A DNA stretch of 16,523 bases from contig JACQZL010000232.1 of the NCBI GenBank assembly GCA_016213865.1, forward strand, positions 1 through 16,523. Direction: 5' to 3'. The position numbers and the translations under genes were made by a program. This DNA comes from Candidatus Rifleibacteriota bacterium (GTDB lineage Bacteria > UBP17 > UBA6191 > JACPRK01). The notes below the pieces were generated by a model. The model searched no databases and had not been told where the DNA came from. It saw only the letters and a list, made by a program, of their open reading frames with translations. Every line of letters begins with the position of its first letter. Within the stretch, counting starts at the first letter, position 1. Below, piece by piece: positions 1-5,890 of this stretch.

Positions 1-93
1 GGTAGAAGCGGCATCTTGCCGCTTCCACAGGTCCGGGCAAGTCGCCGTCGCGTGACCGAGCGCCCAAGAAAGCGGCTGGAAGCCGCTTCTACC
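1..93. repeat. REP doublet (REPIN-like) element, copy A
   Basis: The element is bounded by a perfect 12-base inverted repeat (GGTAGAAGCGGC at 1-12, GCCGCTTCTACC at 82-93). Each end is also its own hairpin. The left one pairs GAAGCGGC (5-12) with GCCGCTTC (18-25) around a 5-base loop. The right one pairs AAGCGGCT (70-77) with AGCCGCTT (81-88) around a 3-base loop. Two inverted REP hairpins separated by a spacer is the layout called a REPIN or BIME. Related copies lie at 9930-9998 and 16457-16523. No RAYT transposase, the usual mobiliser of such elements, is present here. Confidence 0.75.
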
Positions 94-218
94 TTGCGGC
101 GTGTCCATCGTTGCAACCTGGCGGCAACTCCACTGCAGGAGATGGGAACCATGACGATTTAGTGCCATTGGGCGCCGCCCCCTTTCGACTCTGGCTAAAC
201 CTCGGGCCTGCCGTGGCA

Positions 219-224
219 TAGAAT
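219..224 (+). promoter_or_regulatory. Candidate -10 box
   Basis: TAGAAT matches five of six bases of the sigma-70 -10 consensus in an otherwise GC-rich region. It lies 38 bases before the start codon at 263, a plausible distance. No good -35 hexamer is visible at the usual spacing, so this is only a candidate. Confidence 0.25.
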
Positions 225-247
225 TGCCCGGAAGGACCCGCCGGTCC

Positions 248-253
248 GGGAGG
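248..253 (+). promoter_or_regulatory. Ribosome binding site that fixes the start at 263
   Basis: GGGAGG lies nine bases before the ATG at 263. The same frame is open upstream to an earlier candidate start at 224, but that start has no such site and would put 13 charged residues before the signal peptide. The ATG at 263 is therefore preferred. Confidence 0.65.
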
Positions 254-262
254 TCGACCTCG

Positions 263-1198
263 ATGAACCACTTTCGCCGGAGCAGACGATTCGTCGCGTT
301 GCTGATCGCGCTGCTGCAATTCCTGGATTGCGCGGCCCTGCTGGCTGACGGCACCCGCCTCGAGTTCGATCCGATCGAGGGGCTCTCGCACCGCTCGCCG
401 AACAACAACGACGAGACGGGCATCGTGGACGTCTACTCGCGCCTGAACGTGAGGGACGGGCCCGGCATCACCCACAACATCATCGGAAAGCTCTATCCGG
501 GCGACAAGATCCGCATCCTCTCGACCGACGACGGGTGGCACCGCATCCTCTGGAACGGCCGCACCGCGTGGTGCTGCGCCTACTGGGTACACACGGCGGG
601 CGAGTCGTGGAACAACTCCACGCTCGACGAGGACAGCCCGGCCGGCCGCGACGACGGGCGCGGCAAGGAGACCACCAGTCGCGGCGGCGGAGACCGATAC
701 GAGCCTGTGGCAGGCGGCTCGCTCCTGAACATGCCGCTCTTGAACCAGAACACCGCCGGCGGCAGCTACCCGGGAGGCTACTGCGGTCCCACGACGGTGC
801 GGATGGTCATGGGCTACTACGGGATGCGCAACACGACCGCGGACCAGATCGCGCTGGGCCGCTACGGCCCCGGCACGCCGATGTACCGGCGCGGGATGGG
901 CTCGACCCATGAAGGAATGTCGTCGTGCCTGCGCCATTTCGGATTGCGCACCAACCTGACCTACTCGCACAGCCTGGCGGCACTGCGCAGTAAAGTCTCT
1001 GAGGGCCATCCGGTCATCATCAACCTGCACGGCAACTACGGTCCCTTCAGCACCGAGGGGCATATCACCGTCGTCGTCGGATTCACGCGCGACGGCAGTG
1101 CTATCATCAACGACTCAGCCGGAGGTGTCCGGCGGACGATTCCGGCCGGAGTGCTCATGAGGACCTGGAACGGCCTGTGCCTCGAAGTCTGGAAGTAG
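263..1198 (+). CDS. Exported SH3-domain and C39-like cysteine peptidase
   Basis: The 311-residue protein begins with a basic stretch and a hydrophobic segment (about residues 8-29) typical of a Sec signal, so it should be exported. Residues 54-111 look like a bacterial SH3 domain (RLNVRDGPG, then GWHRILWNGRTAWC), a fold often used to bind cell-wall peptide. After a Gly/Asp-rich linker, residues 155-311 resemble the Peptidase_C39_2 papain-like fold. The likely catalytic residues are Cys174 in GGYCGPTTVRMVMGYYG, His267 in EGHITVVVGF and Asp284 in INDSAG. SH3 domains joined to papain-like folds usually act on peptidoglycan peptides or secreted proteins, but the substrate here cannot be read from sequence. 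The next gene follows after 63 bases on the same strand and may be co-transcribed. The domain call is fairly sure; the substrate is unknown. Confidence 0.85.
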   Translation: MNHFRRSRRFVALLIALLQFLDCAALLADGTRLEFDPIEGLSHRSPNNNDETGIVDVYSRLNVRDGPGITHNIIGKLYPGDKIRILSTDDGWHRILWNGRTAWCCAYWVHTAGESWNNSTLDEDSPAGRDDGRGKETTSRGGGDRYEPVAGGSLLNMPLLNQNTAGGSYPGGYCGPTTVRMVMGYYGMRNTTADQIALGRYGPGTPMYRRGMGSTHEGMSSCLRHFGLRTNLTYSHSLAALRSKVSEGHPVIINLHGNYGPFSTEGHITVVVGFTRDGSAIINDSAGGVRRTIPAGVLMRTWNGLCLEVWK

Positions 1199-1261
1199 CG
1201 CTCCGGCGGGCCGGCACGTTGCCCGGCAGCCCGGGCGGTTCGGTTTCTGGAGGCGACGACG

Positions 1262-2269
1262 ATGACGAAGAGGTTCGCAGTGGTAACCCTCGTGGCAGTG
1301 ACGGTCCTCTTTCTGCTGGGCGCGGCAACCGCGTGGGCCGCCCCCAAGGCGAAGTTGCCGGCCGTCCCCGAGGGCTGGACGCTGATCTCGGAGATTCCGT
1401 GGGGCACGGGGCCCGGCCAGTTGCACCAAGAGATCGGCTCGAAAGACCCGCGGCAGGTCATCCAGGGACCGACGCGATTCGTCGTCTTCCCCGGAGGCGC
1501 CTTCGCCATCCTCGATCCGATCGGAGCTGCCGTGCGCGAGTACGACGCGGCGGGCAAGTTCCGGCGCGACCTGAAGTTCCCCGCCAACGACGTGCACGAC
1601 GCCGAGACGATGACCATCGACATGGCGGGCGTTTCGCCCGGCGAGTACTGGCTGCTCAGCCTGGGGCAGCGCGCCCTGCTGCACCTGACGGCCGACGGAG
1701 CGGTGCAGGCTCACCCGCTGGCCGGCCTCTCGGCCGACGCCTTGCTGACCGCGATGACCTTCGACGGACGCGAGAACCTCTACGTGCTCGACTCGATGGA
1801 CAACTCGGTCTACCGGATGAACACCGCGGGCAAGACGTCGCCCAAGCTGACCAGCGACGCGGCGCAGAACATGATCGTCGACTCGGCCGGCCGGTTCTAC
1901 AGCCTGCGCCTCGGCTCCAAGACGGACCTCCGTCACCTGGAGGCGATCCGCTGGACGCCGCCGGACAGGGTCGAGGTACTCGGCAAGCTCCAGACTCAGG
2001 AAGAGGCCAACCGGATGGACGTCGTCGGCCTCGATGCGAAGGACGGCGTCTACGTCTGGCTGGCTGGAGGCGCCATCGAGACGCCATCGTACTCGGAGAT
2101 CTTGCGCATCGGCCCCGACGGCTCCGTGACCGGTCGAGTTCCCGCGCCGCTGGACCCGACGGTGCTCAAGCTGGTCCACGCGAAGGCCGTGACGCCGGAC
2201 GGGACGCTCTATGCCGTGACGCTCTCCCAGACAGGCTTCTCGTTGTACCGGCACGATCCGATGCCGTGA
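1262..2269 (+). CDS. Secreted beta-propeller-like protein of unknown function
   Basis: The 335-residue protein starts with a clear signal peptide (basic MTKR, hydrophobic core to about residue 22, cleavage probably after AWA at 24-26). A GGAGG eight bases before the ATG supports this start. The mature part carries repeated strand patterns of NHL or six-bladed propellers: FVVFPGGAFAILDPIGAAV, GRENLYVLDSMDNSVYRMN, VDSAGRFYSLRLG, KDGVYVWLAGG and VTPDGTLYAVTLS, spaced about 40-60 residues apart. No catalytic motif is visible. Such propellers usually bind proteins or polysaccharide. The neighbour upstream is also exported, so the two may act together outside the cytoplasm; this is inferred from position only. 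I do not recognise a specific family. Confidence 0.75.
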   Translation: MTKRFAVVTLVAVTVLFLLGAATAWAAPKAKLPAVPEGWTLISEIPWGTGPGQLHQEIGSKDPRQVIQGPTRFVVFPGGAFAILDPIGAAVREYDAAGKFRRDLKFPANDVHDAETMTIDMAGVSPGEYWLLSLGQRALLHLTADGAVQAHPLAGLSADALLTAMTFDGRENLYVLDSMDNSVYRMNTAGKTSPKLTSDAAQNMIVDSAGRFYSLRLGSKTDLRHLEAIRWTPPDRVEVLGKLQTQEEANRMDVVGLDAKDGVYVWLAGGAIETPSYSEILRIGPDGSVTGRVPAPLDPTVLKLVHAKAVTPDGTLYAVTLSQTGFSLYRHDPMP

Positions 2270-2272
2270 TTC

Positions 2273-2350
2273 GGGGGGGGGTGGGTGGCTGCAAGGCTGC
2301 GGGGCTGCTGGGCTGCCGGGCTGGGTGGCTGGGTGGCTGGATGGCTGGAT
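2273..2350. repeat. Poly-G run and eight-unit 8-bp tandem repeat
   Basis: A run of nine G (2273-2281) begins four bases after the upstream stop codon. At 2287-2350 there are eight consecutive 8-base units, each GGCTG plus three variable bases. The variable triplets are, in order, CAA, CGG, CTG, CCG, GGT, GGT, GAT and GAT, and the last four units form two identical pairs. The array ends 42 bases before the glmU start codon. An 8-base unit is not a multiple of three, so it is unlikely to be coding. The strand bias of G suggests potential for slipped pairing or G-quadruplex formation. Confidence 0.85.
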
Positions 2351-2392
2351 GGCCCCCGACCTCCAAGCCCCATGTGCTAGCCTGTCGCCACC

Positions 2393-3811
2393 ATGTCGAC
2401 GCAATGCAAGTGGACGGCCCTGGTCCTGGCGGCGGGCAAGGGCACGAGGATGAAGTCGGAGCTGCCCAAGGTCCTGCACCCGCTGCTCGGCCGCCCGATG
2501 CTGGCCTGGGTGCTGGAGGCCGCGGCCGGAGCCGGGGTGGAGTCGGTGATCGCCATCGTCGGATTCGGCCGCGAGCGCATCATCGAGACGCTTTCCAGCA
2601 AGTACCCATCCGTGCGCCGGGCGGTCCAGGCCGACCAGCGCGGAACGGGCCACGCCGTCGCCTGCGCGCGTGAAGAGGTGGGCGGCGGCGACCTTCCGCT
2701 GCTGATCCTGAACGGGGACGCGCCGCTCCTCAGGGGTGAGGTCCTCGCCACGTTCCTGGCGGCCCACGAGGCGAGCGGCGCCGCAGCGTCGGTGCTGTCG
2801 TTCATCGCCACCGATCCTACCGGCTACGGCCGCATCCTCCGCGACCGCGACAGCCTGGTGGATCGCATCGTGGAGGACCAGGACGCGACCCCCGAACAGA
2901 AGTCGCTCCGGGAGGTCAACTCGGGCGTCTACGCCGTGAGCAGCTCGGCCCTCTTCGAGGCTCTGGAGGGCATCCGGGCCGACAACGCACAGGGCGAGCT
3001 GTACCTGCCCGATATCGTGCCCCTCCTGCGCGCGGCGGGCAGGCCGGTCCGGGTCCACGTGGCCCCGACTGCGGAGGACTTCCGCGGCATCAACCACCGG
3101 GCCGAGCTGGCCGAGCTGGCGGCCGTGCTCCGCGCGCGCAAGAACCGCGAGCTGATGCTGGCTGGCGTCACCCTGGAGGACCCCGCCACGACCTGGGTCG
3201 AGCAGGACGTCCAGGTGGGTCCGGACACCGTGCTCGAAGCCGGGGTCCGCCTGACAGGCGGCACCCGCGTGGGAACGGGCTGCCTCATCGGCGCCGGCAG
3301 CGTCCTGAGTCGTTGCACGCTCGACGACCGCGTGCAGGTCCGCCCCTACTCCGTCCTGGACGAGGCGGTGGTCGGACCCGAGGCGATGGTCGGGCCCTTT
3401 GCCCACTTGCGCCCCGGCACCCGCCTGGGGCCGCGCACCAAGGTCGGCAACTTCGTCGAGGTGAAGGCCACGCGCATGGGCGAGGGCTCCAAGGCATCCC
3501 ACCTCACGTATCTGGGCGATTCGGAAATCGGGGCCGGCGTCAACATCGGCGCGGGGACCATCACCTGCAACTTCGACGGATTCTCCAAGCACCCCACGAA
3601 GATCGGAGACGGCGCCTTCATCGGTTCGGACAGCATCCTGGTGGCCCCGCTCGAGATAGGCCCCGGCGCGTTCGTCGCGGCGGGCAGCACGATCACCCAT
3701 CCCGTGCCGGCACGCTCTCTGGCGATCGGCCGGGCCCGCCAGGAGGTCAAGGAGAACTACGCCGAGGTGCTCGAACGCCGTTTTGGCGGATCCAAGAAGG
3801 AAGGCCACTGA
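2393..3811 (+). CDS. glmU: Bifunctional GlmU: GlcNAc-1-P uridyltransferase and GlcN-1-P acetyltransferase
   Basis: The cytoplasmic enzyme acetylates glucosamine-1-phosphate and then couples it to UTP, giving UDP-GlcNAc for peptidoglycan and lipopolysaccharide. The 472 residues are slightly longer than the roughly 456 of E. coli. The N-terminal nucleotidyltransferase domain shows LVLAAGKGTRMKSELPK (10-26), the metal aspartate in NGDAPLL (Asp109), NSGVY (176-180) and the metal asparagine in GINHRAEL (Asn234). From about residue 265 the left-handed beta helix of hexapeptide repeats contains HLRPGTRLG, SKASHLTYLGD with the expected catalytic His370, and NIGAGTITCNFDG. Both active sites look intact. 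No clear Shine-Dalgarno precedes the ATG. glmM follows after 16 bases, so the two are very likely co-transcribed. Confidence 0.97.
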   Translation: MSTQCKWTALVLAAGKGTRMKSELPKVLHPLLGRPMLAWVLEAAAGAGVESVIAIVGFGRERIIETLSSKYPSVRRAVQADQRGTGHAVACAREEVGGGDLPLLILNGDAPLLRGEVLATFLAAHEASGAAASVLSFIATDPTGYGRILRDRDSLVDRIVEDQDATPEQKSLREVNSGVYAVSSSALFEALEGIRADNAQGELYLPDIVPLLRAAGRPVRVHVAPTAEDFRGINHRAELAELAAVLRARKNRELMLAGVTLEDPATTWVEQDVQVGPDTVLEAGVRLTGGTRVGTGCLIGAGSVLSRCTLDDRVQVRPYSVLDEAVVGPEAMVGPFAHLRPGTRLGPRTKVGNFVEVKATRMGEGSKASHLTYLGDSEIGAGVNIGAGTITCNFDGFSKHPTKIGDGAFIGSDSILVAPLEIGPGAFVAAGSTITHPVPARSLAIGRARQEVKENYAEVLERRFGGSKKEGH

Positions 3812-3827
3812 CGCCCTCGCGCGAACG

Positions 3828-5183
3828 ATGCCCGAGCTCTTCGGAACGGACGGTGTACGCGCCGTCGCCAACACCCCGCCCCTGACTCCGCAGCAGGTCA
3901 CGGCTCTCGGGTTTGCGGCGGGCCAGTGGTATCGATCGCGGGGCGAGAACGGCACCGTCCTGGTCGGCCGCGACACACGCCTCTCGGGCCCGATGCTCGA
4001 GGCCGCCCTCGTGGCCGGCCTCACCTCGTCGGGCCTGCGAGTCGAGTTGGCGGGAGTCATCCCCACGCCGGCCGTCTCGTGGCTGGTCCGCGAGCTGGGT
4101 GCTCTCGGCGGGGCCGTGATCAGCGCCAGTCACAACCCGTTCGAGGACAACGGCGTCAAGTTCTTCCGGGCCGACGGCAGCAAGCTGGCCGAGTCCGAGG
4201 AAGACCAGATCGAAGCCCTGCTCAGACAAGACCCGCTCCCCGGGCAAGCTCTGGTGACGGGGTCGAGGATCGGGACCTGCGGCCCCATCCGAAAGCCACT
4301 GGACCTCTACCTCGCCCACGCCGTCTCGACCCTGGCGGGGGACAGACCGCTGGCCGGCCTGCGGATCGTCTGCGACTGCGCAAACGGAGCGGCCGCGCGA
4401 ACCACTCCGGCGGCGCTCAGACGCCTGGGGGCGAAGGTGACCGCCCTGAACATCCGGCCGAACGGCGTCAACATCAACCGGGGCTGCGGCAGCCTCCACT
4501 TCGAGGTGCTGGCCGCGGCCGTCCGCAGGCGCCCCGGCAACCTGGGCATCACCCACGACGGCGATGCGGATCGGGTGCTGATGTGCGACGAGTCGGGCGG
4601 GCTGGTCGACGGCGATCGGATGCTGGGACTGCTTGGCCGGTGGCTGGCCCCCCGAGAGCTGCTGCCCGGGCGCAAGGTCGTCGCGACGATCATGGCCAAC
4701 GCGGGCCTGGACGAGGCGCTCGAGCCCCTCGGCATCACCGTGGTCCGGGCCCAGGTGGGCGATCGACGCGTCCACGACGAGATGCTCCGGCACGGCGCCA
4801 CGCTGGGCGGCGAACCTTCGGGCCACATCATCCTTCGGGAGCTGGGCCCGACAGGCGACGGCCTCCTGACGGCGCTGGCGGTGCTGCGGGTCATGCGCGA
4901 GGAAGGCGCCACGCTGGCCGACCTGGCCGGGGTCGTCAGGCTGTATCCGACCTACGCGGGGGCGGTGCGGGTCTCGCGGAAGCCGCCCCTCGATTCGCTG
5001 GAGCCCGTTGCCCGGGCGATCGACGACGCCCGGCACGGCGTGGCCCCGCGGGGTCGCGTGGTGGTCCGCTACTCGGGCACCGAGCCGGTCGCACGGGTCC
5101 TGGTGGAGGGTCCGGACGAGGCGCTCGTTCGGCGCCTGGGGCAGGCGATCGAGGCCAGCCTGAGGGCGAGCCTGGGGACTTGA
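3828..5183 (+). CDS. glmM: Phosphoglucosamine mutase GlmM
   Basis: The enzyme interconverts glucosamine-6-phosphate and glucosamine-1-phosphate, the step just before GlmU. From the ATG at 3828 it has 451 residues, close to the usual 445-450, and begins MPELFGTDGVRAVAN exactly as the family does. An earlier in-frame TTG at 3783 overlaps glmU and only adds residues the family lacks. Four hallmark loops are visible: the phosphoserine loop ISASHNPFEDNG with Ser101, the metal loop DGDADR (244-249), the sugar loop GEPSGH (328-333) and the phosphate loop RYSGTEP (414-420). Sixteen bases separate it from glmU and there is no strong ribosome site next to the ATG, so translation may be coupled. A 155-bp repeat begins at the last base of its stop codon. 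Confidence 0.96.
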   Translation: MPELFGTDGVRAVANTPPLTPQQVTALGFAAGQWYRSRGENGTVLVGRDTRLSGPMLEAALVAGLTSSGLRVELAGVIPTPAVSWLVRELGALGGAVISASHNPFEDNGVKFFRADGSKLAESEEDQIEALLRQDPLPGQALVTGSRIGTCGPIRKPLDLYLAHAVSTLAGDRPLAGLRIVCDCANGAAARTTPAALRRLGAKVTALNIRPNGVNINRGCGSLHFEVLAAAVRRRPGNLGITHDGDADRVLMCDESGGLVDGDRMLGLLGRWLAPRELLPGRKVVATIMANAGLDEALEPLGITVVRAQVGDRRVHDEMLRHGATLGGEPSGHIILRELGPTGDGLLTALAVLRVMREEGATLADLAGVVRLYPTYAGAVRVSRKPPLDSLEPVARAIDDARHGVAPRGRVVVRYSGTEPVARVLVEGPDEALVRRLGQAIEASLRASLGT

Positions 5184-5337
5184 GGCACGAGGAGACCCAA
5201 CCACGAAGGCACGAAGGACGCGAAGGGCGGCACAAACGGCCTCCTTCGATCACGCTTCTCTTCGTGCAGTCCTTTGGGCTTTCGGGTCTTCGTGGTTCAA
5301 GGGTCTGTGGATTCCCCCGTGAGTGAGCCTCGCTCCC
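5183..5337. repeat. 155-bp palindromic MITE-like element, copy 1
   Basis: This 155-base element has a near-identical copy at 15106-15260. By eye the two align without gaps and with about 14 mismatches. Perfect arms AACCACGAAG (5199-5208) and CTTCGTGGTT (5288-5297) enclose a second inverted pair, GCACGAAG (5209-5216) and CTTCGTGC (5260-5267), so the transcript can fold into a long hairpin. It starts at the final base of the glmM stop codon. It encodes no transposase. A short open frame is shared by both copies, but it is the usual spurious translation of this kind of palindrome. It may be a non-autonomous mobile element and could also act as a 3'-end structure. Confidence 0.8.
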
Positions 5338-5618
5338 TCGGCCCGGTTTTGCGCTTGCAAACAGCGGGTCGCGCGCGCTAAGCTGGAAGCGGCTTCCGGC
5401 AGGTCCGGGTCCGGCAGGGTCTCGCACCGACGCCCGACGGATCTGGTGCCGGTCGGTGGTTTCCGCTGGTTTCCGGCTTTCGGGTCGGCTTCGCGGCGGG
5501 GTCTCTCGATTGCAGCCGGAGTGAAAACGTACGTGGATTGTCAACGAAGTGGCCGACTCGCCGGGTTTCGGGTCGCGGAAGCCGGGTTCCACAAGCCCCG
5601 ATCGAACCGGTCCGGGCG
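5338..5618. other. Non-coding stretch upstream of ptsH
   Basis: Together with the repeat before it, this leaves 435 bases without a gene. I see no supported coding frame. The stretch contains GGAAGCGGCTTCC (5385-5397), which resembles the core of the REP hairpins and may be a relic. It also has several near-repeats built on GGTTTCCG, CCGGGTT and TTCGGGTCG (5455-5590). A less GC-rich patch around 5518-5548 is the likeliest place for the ptsH promoter, but no convincing -35/-10 pair stands out. Confidence 0.4.
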
Positions 5619-5885
5619 ATGATCCAGGCACGAGGAACCATCCGTAACAAGCTGGGGCTCCACGCTCGGACGGCAGTCACCATCGTGAATGCCATCAGCC
5701 GCTTCGATTCCGAGGTTTATTTCGTCAAGGACGATATGCGGGTCAGCGCCAAGAGCATCCTCGGCGTGATGATGCTCGAGGCGGGGCCGGGGTGTGAGTT
5801 GATTCTGGAAGCAGACGGCTCTGACGAGCAAGAAGCGATGCACGTGCTGCTCGATCTGTTCGACGCCAGGTTCGGGGAGGAGTGA
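5619..5885 (+). CDS. ptsH: Phosphocarrier protein HPr
   Basis: HPr accepts phosphate from Enzyme I on a histidine and passes it to EII or regulatory proteins. The 88 residues match the family length. With the ATG at 5619, the active histidine falls exactly at His15 in NKLGLHARTA. The regulatory serine falls at Ser46 in AKSILGVMML, the site used by HPr kinase/phosphorylase. The open frame runs further upstream, but those residues have no family counterpart. The ribosome site before the ATG is weak. The stop codon overlaps the region just before ptsI, so the two genes form an operon. A conserved Ser46 hints at an HPr kinase elsewhere in the genome; none is in this window. Confidence 0.95.
   Translation: MIQARGTIRNKLGLHARTAVTIVNAISRFDSEVYFVKDDMRVSAKSILGVMMLEAGPGCELILEADGSDEQEAMHVLLDLFDARFGEE
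5874..5880 (+). promoter_or_regulatory. Ribosome binding site inside the end of ptsH, for ptsI
   Basis: GGGGAGG lies ten bases before the GTG at 5891 but only one base before the GTG at 5882. The first is a workable spacing and the second is not, so ptsI most likely starts at 5891. Starting there also gives the same N-terminal length as E. coli Enzyme I. Confidence 0.65.
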
Positions 5886-5890
5886 CTTCA

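Noticed and set aside
2385..2395. GCCACCATG, a eukaryotic Kozak-like context at the glmU start
   Set aside because: The gene and its neighbours are clearly bacterial; the match is short and expected by chance in GC-rich DNA.
1115..4066. A 983-residue open frame on the - strand
   Set aside because: It runs opposite glmU and three other well-supported genes, has no recognisable domain and is rich in Arg, Ala, Gly and His. Long antisense frames like this are common in GC-rich DNA.
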